Origin: Nocardia sp. BSTN01
GTDB taxonomy: Bacteria > Actinomycetota > Actinomycetes > Mycobacteriales > Mycobacteriaceae
Direction: 5' to 3'
DNA: 64,000 nt
NCBI RefSeq assembly: GCF_015354405.1
Contig: NZ_JADKYP010000006.1
Span: 1 to 64,000, forward strand
The notes under the pieces are model-generated. The model made no database searches. It was not told the DNA's origin and saw only the letters and a list, made by a program, of their open reading frames with translations. The position numbers and the translations under genes were made by a program. This document shows positions 52,330 to 61,772 of this stretch, piece after piece. How positions within the stretch are numbered: the stretch's first letter is position 1; each line of letters starts with the position of its first letter.

Positions 52330-53049
52330 ATGACAGCCGCACGACGGGGCCGGATGCCCGCGGTCAGCGACGCCGATATCCGGCGCGTGGCCCGCACGCT
52401 CCTGGTGGAGCAGGGTCCCGAGGCGGTGACCCTGCGCGCGATCGCGCGTGAGTTGGGTATCACCGCACCCGCGTTGTATCGGTACTACGCCTCGCGCGAT
52501 GATCTGGTGGGTGCGCTGCGCAGCGATATCTGCGCCGACTTGGCACAAGAGCTCGCCGAACAGGTGGCCGAGCTGCCCGAGGACGGCATGGTCCAACTGT
52601 TCGCCATCTGCAAGGGTTTCCGGCAGTGGGCCCTGGCTCACGCCCACGAGTTCACGCTCGTCTTCGCCTCGCCCGCCGGTGGTTCCGCCAGCGCCATGCG
52701 GCAATTCGACGAGCCGTTCGGCCGCATCTTCCTGGAGGCCGCGGGCCGGCTGCTGACTACTTACGACATCGTCACCCCGCCGACCGACGTGATTCCGCAC
52801 GCGCTGCGCGAAGATCTCGTCGGATTCCAGACCGAACTGCTCACCGTGCTCGCCGAATCGGGGCAGAAGTTCCCGGCCGAGAAGCTGGATCTGGGCGTCA
52901 CCTATCTGATGATCCAGTTCTGGGCGCGGCTCTACGGACACGTCACGCTCGAAGTGTTCGGCAACTATCCGATGCCGGTGGGTAATCCGGACGCCCTGTT
53001 CGATGCGACGCTGGCCGATCTGGCCCGCTCCATCGGATTCGCGGCCTGA
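52330..53049 (+). CDS. TetR-family regulator (WHG-type C-terminal domain)
   Basis: About 239 residues. The helix-turn-helix is VTLRAIARELGITAPALYRYY at about 37-57. The C-terminal domain, with WARLYGHVTLEVFGNYPMP near its end, is of the WHG/TetR_C_13 type common in mycolate actinomycetes. ATG 52330 has GAAGGA upstream. Placed between a CYP125 gene and a ThrE-like exporter gene; a hairpin directly upstream may be its binding site. Target unknown. Confidence 0.88.
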   Translation: MTAARRGRMPAVSDADIRRVARTLLVEQGPEAVTLRAIARELGITAPALYRYYASRDDLVGALRSDICADLAQELAEQVAELPEDGMVQLFAICKGFRQWALAHAHEFTLVFASPAGGSASAMRQFDEPFGRIFLEAAGRLLTTYDIVTPPTDVIPHALREDLVGFQTELLTVLAESGQKFPAEKLDLGVTYLMIQFWARLYGHVTLEVFGNYPMPVGNPDALFDATLADLARSIGFAA

Positions 53050-53101
53050 GGCATCCACCGAGAAATCGGTCCTCCGGCCCGGGGCCGCGAACCCGTCGGT
53101 C

Positions 53102-54568
53102 TCAGGTGAAGTCGTCGGGGCGCACCCCGGTGACCCGCCGCAGGATCCGCGGCCGGCGCAGCCACCGGGCGAACCACTCACCGAGCGTGATCCCGCCGCC
53201 GAGGGCACAGCCGACCACCAGCGCGGCGAACATCTGATTCAGCCCGACCAGCAGATCGTCGTTGATCAGCGCGAACAGGCCCCGGTAGACCTTGAGACCG
53301 GGAAGCAGCGGAGTGATGCCGGCGATGGCGACGACCAGTGGAGGCGTCACCGCACGGCGGGCGAGCAGACCACCGGCGAGACCGATCGCGGTCGCCGAGA
53401 CCGCGGCGGCGATCACCGGTCCGAAACCGGCGTGCTGCACGAACAGGTAGCACACGGTGATTCCCGCACCGCTGATGGCGGCGACGGTGAGGGCCCGGCG
53501 CTCGGCATAACAGGCCAGGGCGAAGGCCGCCGCCGCCACCGCACCGGCGGTGATCTTCAACGGCAGATTGGTGATGTCGTAGGACGGCGACATGTCGATC
53601 GGCGGCACCTGGGCGCCGAAGGCCTGGGCTCCGCGCAGCGCCAGACCGACGCCGCCGATGATCGCACCGGTCATGACCAGTACTTCCAACATGCGCGCGG
53701 CGGCGGTGATCGGTGCGCCGGTGATCGCGTCCTCGACCGCACCGACCAGTTGTAGACCACTGAGCAGCACGGTGATTCCGGCCGCGACGATCAGACTGGG
53801 ATTGGTTTCCAAACCCTCGGCGAAGGTTTGCAGCAGGATCGCGGGCAGGGTGGCGATGATGCCGCCCATCATGTTCTGGAAGAAGAACGGCAGGCCGCGC
53901 TTGTTCAGCTCGCGGTTGCATCGGTCGATCAGCAACGTCGTGGCGAAACTCACGGCCGCGACCAGCACGCCACCGCCCAGCAACAGCGCGATGGATGCCG
54001 CCAGCAGCGACCAGCCGAAGGTGGCGACCCACCGGTTGTAGGGGTGCGGCGCGGTGGTGATCGCGTCGAGCGCGGCGTGCGCCTCCTGGGGCGGCACCAC
54101 CTCGCGGCGGATCCGCCGGGTGAGACGGTCGACGGCCGTCAGGCGAGTGAAGTCCAGCGAGCGGTACTGCACCACGCGCATGGTGCTGGCGGGTGGCAGC
54201 GACGGACCCCGGTCGGCGGAGATGCGAATCGAGTTGTAGGTCACGTCGATATCGCATTGCGCCAAACCATATGTGGCGGCGATGAATTCGACCTGCGTGC
54301 TGGTGTCGGTCACGGCGGTGCCCGAGGCGAGCACCACCTCGCCGACCCGTTCGGCCAGGTCGAGTACCTCGGTTACCGCGGCGTCGTCGGTGAGATCGAT
54401 CGGCTTCAGCGGGGCCGGTGCCTCGACCACCGAGTCCACCGTGGCGCGCCGCTGGGCGACCAGCCGATCGGTTACCGCTCCCATCGCCCGATGCCACAAC
54501 GAACTCGGCCGGGTCTCCGGCCCCGTGCGGACGAGTTCGGGCTCCAACTCATCTGTCACACGACACAC
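53102..54568 (-). CDS. ThrE-like threonine/serine exporter
   Basis: About 488 residues. The N-terminal soluble domain (AERVGEVVLASGTAVTDTST, then YGLAQCDIDVTYNSI) and the following about ten transmembrane helices match the ThrE/YjjP-YjjB fused exporters that export threonine and serine in Corynebacterium. FFFQNMMGGIIATLPAILL and VAIAGITPLLPGL are typical. Start GTG 54568; GTG 54559 is also possible. Convergent with the TetR gene. Confidence 0.9.
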   Translation of the reverse strand: MCRVTDELEPELVRTGPETRPSSLWHRAMGAVTDRLVAQRRATVDSVVEAPAPLKPIDLTDDAAVTEVLDLAERVGEVVLASGTAVTDTSTQVEFIAATYGLAQCDIDVTYNSIRISADRGPSLPPASTMRVVQYRSLDFTRLTAVDRLTRRIRREVVPPQEAHAALDAITTAPHPYNRWVATFGWSLLAASIALLLGGGVLVAAVSFATTLLIDRCNRELNKRGLPFFFQNMMGGIIATLPAILLQTFAEGLETNPSLIVAAGITVLLSGLQLVGAVEDAITGAPITAAARMLEVLVMTGAIIGGVGLALRGAQAFGAQVPPIDMSPSYDITNLPLKITAGAVAAAAFALACYAERRALTVAAISGAGITVCYLFVQHAGFGPVIAAAVSATAIGLAGGLLARRAVTPPLVVAIAGITPLLPGLKVYRGLFALINDDLLVGLNQMFAALVVGCALGGGITLGEWFARWLRRPRILRRVTGVRPDDFT

Positions 54569-54685
54569 CGTAGTCGGCGCCGATCCGCGGTCGCGGGTCA
54601 GCTCCCTCTCCCCGGCGGGAGTGGCGAGCTGGGCAATTCGCTGGTTATCACCGGCGTGTCCGCCCTCCCGCTACAGTCGATAACC

Positions 54686-56707
54686 ATGGGCACCGATACG
54701 GCTATGGGTACCGAAGCAGCAGATTCCGTGAGATCGAACTCCGCGCAGCCGGAGGCCGGGACATCGATCACCGGGTCATCGAAGACCGGGAAGTCCACCG
54801 CAGACCATTTGCGGGCCGCGCTCGACGGCCCGTGGCGTGAGGTCCGGGAGCAGGCGCGCCGGCAGCTGGTCGACGACCGGTTGTTCGGCGATCCCTATCT
54901 CGACTACCGCCAGGCCCGTGCGCGGGTGCTGGAACAGATGCGCCTCATCGCCGAATTCGGTTATGCGGAAAAGGGTTTCAGCCTGGAACACGGGGGGACC
55001 GGCGATCCCGGGGGTGCCGTCACCGGTCTGGAAATGCTCGCCTACGCCGATCTGTCGCTGTGGGTGAAAGCCGGTGTGCAGTGGGGCCTGTTCGGCGGCG
55101 CGGTGGAAAATCTCGGCACCGACCGCCACACCGACGTCGTCAAACGACTGCTGTCGCTGGATCTGCTCGGCTGTTTCGCGATGACCGAATCCGGGCACGG
55201 CAGCGATGTGGCGAATCTGGAGACCACCGCCACCTACGACCCGGCGACCGGCGAATTCGTGGTGCACAGCCCCACCGCGTCCGCCCGCAAGGACTACATC
55301 GGCGGCGCCGCCGAACACGCCCGGATGGCGGCGGTCTTCGCCCAGCTGATCACCGGCGGCGAAAGCAGGGGCGTGCACTGCTTCCTCGTGCCCATCCGCG
55401 ACGAGGAGGGCAACGATCTGCCCGGCGTGACCACCTCGGATTGCGGTCTCAAGGGCGGTCTGCCCGGTGTCGACAACGGACGCATCGAATTCGATCATGT
55501 CCGGATCCCGCGGGAGAATCTGCTCAACCGCTACGCCGACGTCGACGCCGACGGGACCTACCGCTCCGATATCGAGAACCCGAGCCGCCGGTTCTTCACC
55601 ACCCTGGGCACGCTGGTGCGCGGGCGGGTCAGTGTCGGTGGGGCGGCCGCCGCCGGGGCGCGGGTGGCGTTGAGTATCGCGCTGCGCTACGGCGACAAGC
55701 GCCGCCAGTTCTCCGATCCGGACGACGGCAGCGAAACTCTGCTGCTGGACTATCGCAGCCATCAGCGCCGGCTGTTTCCGCATGTGGCGCGCGCGTTCGC
55801 GCTGTCGTTCGCCCAGAACGATCTGGTGCGGCGCATGCACCTGGTGCAGACCGGGCAGAATCTGGACCCGGAGGCGCAGCGCGCGCTGGAGAAGCGGGCG
55901 GCCGGCCTGAAGGTCGCGCAGACCCGCCACGCCACCCGATCCATCCAGGAATGCCGCGAATGCTGCGGCGGCGCAGGCTATCTCACCGAGAATCGGTTGG
56001 TCACCCTGAAGGCCGACACCGACGTGTTCACCACCTTCGAAGGTGACAACGTCGTGCTGACCCAGCTGGTGGCGAAGGAACTGCTCACCGCCTACTCCGA
56101 CGAGGTGCGTGATCTCGACGCGCTCGGCTGGGTGAAGTTCGCGGCCACCATGGCCCGTGACGTGGTGCGCGAGACCTCGGGTGTGCGCCAGCTCATCCAG
56201 CGTCTGCGCGACCGCTCCGACGACGGCGTCGACGAGGGTGATCTGTCCCGGCGTTCGGTGCAGCTGCAGCTGTTCGCCGACCGCGAAGACTATCTGACCC
56301 GCACCGCCGCGCACCGGCTGCGCGCGCGGGCCCAGGAGACCGGCCCGTTCGAGGCGTTCAACAACGCGCAGGACCACATCCTCGCCGCCGGTGAGGCGCA
56401 TATCGACCGGCTGGTGCTGGAAGCGTTCATCGAGGGCATCGCCGATATCGAGGATCCGGACGCGCGAGCGCTGGCCGACACGGTCTGCGATCTGTTCGTG
56501 TACTCCACCATCGAACAGAATCAGGCCTGGTACATCATGCACCGCTTCATGTCGGTGGACCGGGCCAAGTCGGTGCGCCGCGGTGTCAACGAACTCGTGG
56601 ACCGGTTGCGGCCGGAGTCGGCCACCCTGGTCGAGGCACTCGGCGTGCCCGAGGCCATGCTGCGCGCGGCGATGCTCGACGACGCGAGCGTGCACCAGGG
56701 AGCGTGA
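54686..56707 (+). CDS. Acyl-CoA oxidase/dehydrogenase-like flavoenzyme
   Basis: About 673 residues, much longer than ordinary acyl-CoA dehydrogenases and in the acyl-CoA oxidase size class. Flavin/substrate segments are FAMTESGHGSDV, VHSPTASARKDYIGGA and CGLKGGLPGVDNGRI; ECCGGAGYLTENRL and TTFEGDNVVLTQLVAKELL are the oxidase-type C-terminal core with catalytic Glu in TFEGDN. Catalyses alpha-beta dehydrogenation of fatty acyl-CoA. Its ATG is the first clear start; the upstream frame is a shadow. Overlaps the next gene by 4 bp. Confidence 0.92.
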   Translation: MGTDTAMGTEAADSVRSNSAQPEAGTSITGSSKTGKSTADHLRAALDGPWREVREQARRQLVDDRLFGDPYLDYRQARARVLEQMRLIAEFGYAEKGFSLEHGGTGDPGGAVTGLEMLAYADLSLWVKAGVQWGLFGGAVENLGTDRHTDVVKRLLSLDLLGCFAMTESGHGSDVANLETTATYDPATGEFVVHSPTASARKDYIGGAAEHARMAAVFAQLITGGESRGVHCFLVPIRDEEGNDLPGVTTSDCGLKGGLPGVDNGRIEFDHVRIPRENLLNRYADVDADGTYRSDIENPSRRFFTTLGTLVRGRVSVGGAAAAGARVALSIALRYGDKRRQFSDPDDGSETLLLDYRSHQRRLFPHVARAFALSFAQNDLVRRMHLVQTGQNLDPEAQRALEKRAAGLKVAQTRHATRSIQECRECCGGAGYLTENRLVTLKADTDVFTTFEGDNVVLTQLVAKELLTAYSDEVRDLDALGWVKFAATMARDVVRETSGVRQLIQRLRDRSDDGVDEGDLSRRSVQLQLFADREDYLTRTAAHRLRARAQETGPFEAFNNAQDHILAAGEAHIDRLVLEAFIEGIADIEDPDARALADTVCDLFVYSTIEQNQAWYIMHRFMSVDRAKSVRRGVNELVDRLRPESATLVEALGVPEAMLRAAMLDDASVHQGA

Positions 56708-57507
56708 ACCCGGGCTCGATATCGGCGGCCGGTGAGAGTGGGGCCGTAGCCGGCCGCGGCTATGGTCGAGAGGTGTCCGCTCCACCGCCGGTCGCTCGAT
56801 ATCGAGCCCGTCTCGTCGCCGCCGCCGTCACCCTGATCGGCCTGCTGATCACCGTGACGGTCCCCCTGAGCTTTCCCGCCGGCGGGGGACCGACCACGTT
56901 CGACAGCGCGATCGATGATCGGGTGCACGAGAGCCTGGACGCGCATCGGGGTATCTACGACGCGCTGGTGGTGCCGAGCGACGCCTATATCGTGTTGCCG
57001 CTGTTGCTGATCGGCGTGCTCTGCTGTGTCCGGCGGCGCGACTGGTGGGGTGCCGGATTTCTGGTGGTCGTCCCCGAGCTGGTGGTCGCGATCAACACCT
57101 GGGCACTGAAACCACTGTGGGACAGGCATTTACAGCACTATCTCGCCTATCCGAGCGGGCACACCGTCCAATTCGTCGCGATCGCGACGGGTGTGCTGCT
57201 GGTCGCCGCCACCGTGCGTTGGCGCATCGTCATCGGCGTGGTCGCCGCGCTCGCGCTGGCGGCCGTGGCGGTGGGCATGGTCGGTCGCGGCTATCACTAT
57301 CCGACCGATGTAATCGGCGGCACCGCGTTCGCGATCGCGGCGGTGACCGCGTGCTGGACGGTGACGACGACGTTGCGCCTGCGGTACGAGAACCGGCGGT
57401 TTCGCGGACAGGTCGCCGACGAGACCGGCGCCGCCGAACAGGCGAAATCGGGTGGCGACGATGTCGTCGGGGACACCGATCGCGCGGCGGGCTCGCCCGC
57501 GGCCTGA
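56704..57507 (+). CDS. PAP2-family membrane phosphatase
   Basis: About 267 residues with five or six helices. The PAP2 signature is present in pieces: LKPLWDRHLQHY, PSGHT and GRGYHYPTDVIGG with the catalytic His. It removes phosphate from lipid phosphates such as phosphatidate or polyprenyl diphosphate at the membrane. GTG 56704 overlaps the oxidase stop (GTGA); GTG 56773 may be the real start of the conserved part. The C-terminal 40 residues are acidic. Confidence 0.88.
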   Translation: MNPGSISAAGESGAVAGRGYGREVSAPPPVARYRARLVAAAVTLIGLLITVTVPLSFPAGGGPTTFDSAIDDRVHESLDAHRGIYDALVVPSDAYIVLPLLLIGVLCCVRRRDWWGAGFLVVVPELVVAINTWALKPLWDRHLQHYLAYPSGHTVQFVAIATGVLLVAATVRWRIVIGVVAALALAAVAVGMVGRGYHYPTDVIGGTAFAIAAVTACWTVTTTLRLRYENRRFRGQVADETGAAEQAKSGGDDVVGDTDRAAGSPAA

Positions 57508-57535
57508 GCCGGCGGGCGCATCCGGTCCGGCTCAG
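57504..57535. terminator. Bidirectional terminator embedding both stop codons
   Basis: CTGAGCCGG (57504-57512) and CCGGCTCAG (57527-57535) form a 9-bp perfect stem with a 14-nt loop. The TGA of the PAP2 gene and the TGA of the convergent NERD gene lie in opposite arms. Confidence 0.6.
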
Positions 57536-58425
57536 CCGGGCCCGAAGTTCAGGACCAGTGAGATCACGAACCAGACCACCCAGGCAGCACCGATGAGCAT
57601 GCCGATCGCGAGCAGGATGCGCAGCGCCGCCCGGCCGGGATCGATCCGGTCGGCCTCCTTCGGATACAGGTTCCACGGGCTGTACCAGGGCATGGTGATC
57701 GCGACCGGGCGCCCGTAGGACTGATCGGCGTGGGCCTGTTCCTCCAGGAACGCTTCCGCCTGCGCCTGCTGCGGGCCGCCGTACCACAGCGTGGTGTCCA
57801 CCGGTCCGCCGAAACCTTCAGCGACGAGATCCTGCGGGGCGGGCAGATACGGCAGGATGCCCAATCCGCGGAAGGTGAGCGCGACCTCGTTCACCGTCCA
57901 CTGCGCCCGGCCCTGCGAGGTGAGCGCGGTCAGGCAGTCGGCCAGCCGCCTCGGGTCGTCGCCGAGCACCACCTGGAAGCCGGGATCGTTCCACAGCTGA
58001 CGGATCGTCGGATTCGCGCCGTGCGGCGGCACCACCACGACCACGCCCTGCACCACGCGCTGGCCCAGTCCGCGTTCGGCCAGCCAGTTCTGCAGCGCGT
58101 GAGTGTGCTCGCGGGAGCGGTCCAGCGGTGTGCCGCGGTCGCCGCCCTCGAAACTCACCACGTGCCCTCCGACCCGCCACGGGCCGTTCAACGGGACCTC
58201 GAGGTCGCCGCTCACCCGCTCGACCAAGGCCTCGGCCTCGATCACCACGCAGGTGGTCGGCGTCCAGATCACCGCATCGAACTGATGCAACCGGTCGGCG
58301 TAGAACAGGCTGCAGTTGACCGTTGCCACGCCCTGCGGGTCGTCCGGACCCTTCCAGGTGCGCAACCAGTCGATGAGGGTCCGCTCGGCCAGGGTTCCGG
58401 CCGCGTTCTGCACTCGCACGAGCAT
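57532..58425 (-). CDS. NERD (nuclease-related) domain membrane protein
   Basis: About 297 residues. The N-terminal 180 residues fit the NERD domain: AERTLIDWLRTW, then HQFDAVIWTPTTCVVIEAEA carrying the Asp and Glu of the restriction-endonuclease-like core, and GVVVVVPP. A single C-terminal helix LLAIGMLIGAAWVVWFVISL anchors it to the membrane. DNA processing is suggested by the fold only. ATG 58425 follows GGAAGGG; GTG 58449 is in frame. Confidence 0.8.
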   Translation of the reverse strand: MLVRVQNAAGTLAERTLIDWLRTWKGPDDPQGVATVNCSLFYADRLHQFDAVIWTPTTCVVIEAEALVERVSGDLEVPLNGPWRVGGHVVSFEGGDRGTPLDRSREHTHALQNWLAERGLGQRVVQGVVVVVPPHGANPTIRQLWNDPGFQVVLGDDPRRLADCLTALTSQGRAQWTVNEVALTFRGLGILPYLPAPQDLVAEGFGGPVDTTLWYGGPQQAQAEAFLEEQAHADQSYGRPVAITMPWYSPWNLYPKEADRIDPGRAALRILLAIGMLIGAAWVVWFVISLVLNFGPG

Positions 58426-58515
58426 TGGCGACCGCCCTTCCGTCGACACTCGATACCGGAAAGCATAAGGGGCACTACGGGTCCGGGGGAGACTTCGACG
58501 CGCCGGCGTCGGCGG

Positions 58516-60210
58516 TCAGTGTTCGGCGGGCGCGGGATCGATCGGCGCGATGGGCAGTCGCAACGCGCCGGGCGCGGTGTCCGGCACGGTGGCGTAGTAC
58601 GGGGCGACCGGGTCGATGCGGCGGTAGGCCGCGCCGAGTTCCGGCCGCGGATCGGCTTCACCGTTGTTGGGCCAGAACGCCATCGCGCGTTCGGCCTGCG
58701 CGGTGATCGTCAGCGACGGGTTCACCCCGAGATTCGCGGTGACCGCGGATCCGTCGGCGATATGCAGTCCGGGGTGGCCGAAGACGCGCTGGTACGGGTC
58801 CACCACCCCGCTCTCGGGCCCTTCGCCGATCACGCAGCCGCCGATGTAGTGCGCGGTGGCGGGGATGTCGAACACATCCATGACGAGACCGTGCACGTCG
58901 CCGTCGACCTTCTCCCCGAATCGGCGGCCGACCTCGTGCGCGAGCGGAATCCAGGTCGGATTCGGTTGGCCGGTGCCCTGTCGGGTCTTCAGCTGCCCCC
59001 AGCGGCGGAACGAGGTCAGCGAATTGTCCAGTGACTGCATCACCAGCAGGATCACCGACTTCTCCGAGGCATGGCGGGCGTTGAGGCTGCGCGCGAACAC
59101 CAGCGGGTGCAGCACGATGGCCAGCAGGAAGCGCAGGAATCGGAACGCGCCGCCGTCGACGATCGGCACCGACATCGGGAACAGCGCGTTCTGTCCCTTG
59201 CCGTAGTGGCAGACCTCGATGTGGGTGTCGGGCTCGGGGTGGATCGAGGAGGTGATGGCGATGCCTTCGGCGAAGTCGCGCCGCTGCCGGCTGACCACAT
59301 TGAGGATGGCCTCGGAATTGCTGCGGGTGAGCTCACCCAGCCGGGGCGAGAGGTTGGGCAGCACCTTGTCGTCGCGCATCTTGTGCAACAGCTTCTGGGT
59401 GCCCAGCGCCGCGGCGGCGAAGACGACCTGCTCGGCGGTGAAGGTCTTGCGGCCCTTGCGAACCCAGCGGTCCGCACGCTGCGTCTCGATCGCGTAGCCG
59501 CCGCCCACCATCGGCCGGACACGGGTCACCGTGGTCAGTTCGAAGACCTTGGCACCGGCCTGTTCGGCGAGGTACAGGTAGTTGGTGGGGGTGGTGTTCT
59601 TGGCGTTGTGCGGGCAGCCGGTGAAGCAGCGCGCGCAGTGGATGCAGCCGCTGCGGCGCGGGCCGGCGCCACCGAAGTACGGGTCGTCGACCTCGACGCC
59701 GGGCTGTTCCTCGTTGAAGAACACGCCGACATTGGTGGGGTGATAGGTATCACCCACGCCGAGATCGTCTGCGATGGAACGGATCACCTCGTCGGCGGGC
59801 GTCACGCGCGGATTGGGCGCCACGCCCAGCATCCGCTTAGACTGGTCGTAATAGGGCGCCAGTTCGCTGCGCCAGTCGGCGATATGAGCCCACTGCTTGT
59901 CGGTGTAGAAGTTCGGCAGCGGTTCGTAGAGGGTGTTGCCGTAGATCAGCGAGCCGCCGCCGACGCCCGCGGCGGAGAACACCGCGCACTTGCCGAGCAG
60001 GCTGATCCGCTGCGGGCCGGTCAGACCCAGGCGCGGCGCCCAGATCGACTTGCGCACATTCCAATTCGACTTCGGGATGGACTCCGCGGGCCAGCGCCGG
60101 CCGGATTCCAGCACGGCCACCCGATAACCCTTCTCGGTGAGGCGTAGCGCACTGACGCTGCCACCGAAACCGGAGCCGATCACTACCACGTCGTAGTCGA
60201 AGTCGGGCAT
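58516..60210 (-). CDS. choD: GMC-type cholesterol oxidase-like protein (ChoD)
   Basis: About 564 residues, closely matching mycobacterial ChoD. VVIGSGFGGSVSALRLTEKG is the FAD site; GVGGGSLIYGNTLY, CIHCARCFTGCPHNAKNT and GCVIGEGPE are conserved, ending in GVNPSLTITAQAERA. No signal peptide is seen, so it is probably intracellular. ChoD was named cholesterol oxidase, but whether it oxidises cholesterol is debated. A perfect inverted repeat lies just upstream of the ATG. Confidence 0.92.
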   Translation of the reverse strand: MPDFDYDVVVIGSGFGGSVSALRLTEKGYRVAVLESGRRWPAESIPKSNWNVRKSIWAPRLGLTGPQRISLLGKCAVFSAAGVGGGSLIYGNTLYEPLPNFYTDKQWAHIADWRSELAPYYDQSKRMLGVAPNPRVTPADEVIRSIADDLGVGDTYHPTNVGVFFNEEQPGVEVDDPYFGGAGPRRSGCIHCARCFTGCPHNAKNTTPTNYLYLAEQAGAKVFELTTVTRVRPMVGGGYAIETQRADRWVRKGRKTFTAEQVVFAAAALGTQKLLHKMRDDKVLPNLSPRLGELTRSNSEAILNVVSRQRRDFAEGIAITSSIHPEPDTHIEVCHYGKGQNALFPMSVPIVDGGAFRFLRFLLAIVLHPLVFARSLNARHASEKSVILLVMQSLDNSLTSFRRWGQLKTRQGTGQPNPTWIPLAHEVGRRFGEKVDGDVHGLVMDVFDIPATAHYIGGCVIGEGPESGVVDPYQRVFGHPGLHIADGSAVTANLGVNPSLTITAQAERAMAFWPNNGEADPRPELGAAYRRIDPVAPYYATVPDTAPGALRLPIAPIDPAPAEH

Positions 60211-60232
60211 GTCTTCCTCTCGTCACCGCATT

Positions 60233-60261
60233 CACAATGAAACGATTTACGACTCATTGTG
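60233..60261. promoter_or_regulatory. Inverted repeat upstream of choD
   Basis: CACAATGA (60233-60240) and TCATTGTG (60254-60261) are perfect inverted arms with 13-bp spacing, 22 bp before the choD start. Likely operator for a dimeric regulator; it does not match KstR. Confidence 0.55.
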
Positions 60262-60374
60262 TCACTCGCTAGTGTGCCACCCGGCCGGATGCGACTGATA
60301 AACCTATCGTGCCGCCGCACCCGTCGCGGCGTGCCCGAATGGCGCGGCGCGATCGGTTCGGGTAAGCAACAGGC

Positions 60375-61052
60375 GTGAGCAACCGACCGGCCGGCGGGTC
60401 CGGCCCCGACCATCAGGCCTCCGAGCGTTCGCAGCCCGCGCGTGAACCCGCGGATGTCGCGGCCGGCACGGAGACCGACCGCATTCTCACCGTGCCGAAC
60501 GTGCTGAGTGTGTTGCGGCTGATCGGCGTGCCGGTCTTCCTGTGGCTGTTGCTGGTCCTGCATGCCGACGGCTGGGCGTTCGCGCTCCTGGTCGCCAGCG
60601 GCGTCACCGACTACCTCGACGGCAAACTGGCTCGGCTGCTCGACCAGTACTCGCGGCTGGGCGCGCTGCTGGACCCGTTGGTGGACCGGTTGTATCTCAT
60701 CGCCACCGTGCTCGGTCTGCTGGTGCGCGGAATTCTGCCGTGGCCGTTCGTGGTCGTGCTGATCGGGCGTGACCTGATTTTGAGCGCGACGCTGCCGATC
60801 TATCGCCGCCGCAATCTCGATCCGCCGGAGGTCATCTATCTCGGCAAGGCGGCCACTTTCGCGCTGATGTCGGCGCTGCCGTGGTTGCTGGCCGGCCAGA
60901 TGGATTGGGCGGCGGCCGGTTTCGGCCGGGCGTTCGGCTGGGCGCTGCTGTGGTGGGGAATCGCGGTCTACGTGTGGACGGGTCTGCTGTATCTGCGCAA
61001 GGCCTTCGCGGTCGCTCGAACCATACCTGTTGCGCCGCGAGCAACTTCGTAG
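60375..61052 (+). CDS. CDP-alcohol phosphatidyltransferase (PgsA2-like)
   Basis: About 225 residues with six helices. The family motif D-x2-DG-x2-AR-x8-G-x3-D-x3-D is intact in VTDYLDGKLARLLDQYSRLG plus ALLDPLVDR. The N-terminal 35 residues are a disordered Pro/Ala-rich tail. It joins CDP-diacylglycerol to an alcohol in the membrane, probably for cardiolipin or phosphatidylglycerol synthesis. Its place near gcvH-garA matches pgsA2 (Rv1822) of M. tuberculosis. GTG start. Confidence 0.9.
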   Translation: MSNRPAGGSGPDHQASERSQPAREPADVAAGTETDRILTVPNVLSVLRLIGVPVFLWLLLVLHADGWAFALLVASGVTDYLDGKLARLLDQYSRLGALLDPLVDRLYLIATVLGLLVRGILPWPFVVVLIGRDLILSATLPIYRRRNLDPPEVIYLGKAATFALMSALPWLLAGQMDWAAAGFGRAFGWALLWWGIAVYVWTGLLYLRKAFAVARTIPVAPRATS

Positions 61053-61153
61053 CGGGTGTGGCGATCCGCCGTGTCGGTCCGGGTCGATAGAGTTGTGCCG
61101 AACGCCGGTCGGCCGACGCCCGTGAAAGGACGCCCCGTGAGAGGAATCAGCCT

Positions 61154-61552
61154 GTGACCAACCTTCCCGAGGACCTTCGCTACACCGAGGAACACGAATG
61201 GGTGCAGCGGATCGCGCCGAACCGTGTCCGGGTCGGTATCACCGACTACGCGCAGTCGCAGCTCGGTGATGTGGTGTTCGTGCAGCTGCCGGCGGTCGAC
61301 ACCGTGGTGTCTGCCGGCGAGGCGATCGCCGAGGTCGAATCGACCAAGAGCGTCTCGGAGATCTATGCCCCGATAAATGCGAAAGTCGTTGCGGCGAACG
61401 AGGATCTCGACTCCGAGCCGGAGTCGTTGAACGCCGACCCCTACGGTGACGGCTGGATGTTCGAGCTGCAGATCGACGACGCCGAGGCGCTCGATACCGC
61501 CCTCGGCGCATTGCTCGATGCCGCAGGTTACCAAGGAGTTATCGAGGGCTGA
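61154..61552 (+). CDS. gcvH: Glycine cleavage system H protein
   Basis: Lipoyl carrier of the glycine cleavage complex, 132 residues. The lipoylated Lys lies in AEVESTKSVSEIYAP near 63; YTEEHEWVQRI near the start and NEDLDSEPESLNADPYGDGW after it are standard. It shuttles the aminomethyl group between P, T and L proteins. GTG start with GAGAGGA upstream. First of the conserved gcvH-garA-ftsR-bfn-merR series; the other cleavage genes are not beside it. Confidence 0.97.
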   Translation: MTNLPEDLRYTEEHEWVQRIAPNRVRVGITDYAQSQLGDVVFVQLPAVDTVVSAGEAIAEVESTKSVSEIYAPINAKVVAANEDLDSEPESLNADPYGDGWMFELQIDDAEALDTALGALLDAAGYQGVIEG

Positions 61553-61772
61553 GTCAGCCTTCCCAGTTCTACCTGCACGGGTGCGGCCCAGCAGGGTACG
61601 GTCAATGCCAACAGATGTGCCGGCGGCCGGTGCCGGGAACTCTGCCGGAACTTGCCGGTGACACCTGACAGCGCGACAGCCGGTCGCGATGGGTGGCGAC
61701 GGTCGAGGGCAGTGCGCTCGGAATTGGCGCCGGATACCGGTACGGAAAATCGGTTCGAGGAGGAGAGCAAGG

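Noticed and set aside
53828-54685. Long in-frame extension upstream of the acyl-CoA oxidase-like gene
   Set aside because: It lies opposite the ThrE gene; family similarity begins after ATG 54686.
54776-56785. 669-codon minus-strand frame
   Set aside because: Shadow of the oxidase gene; no recognised domain and composition typical of antisense frames.
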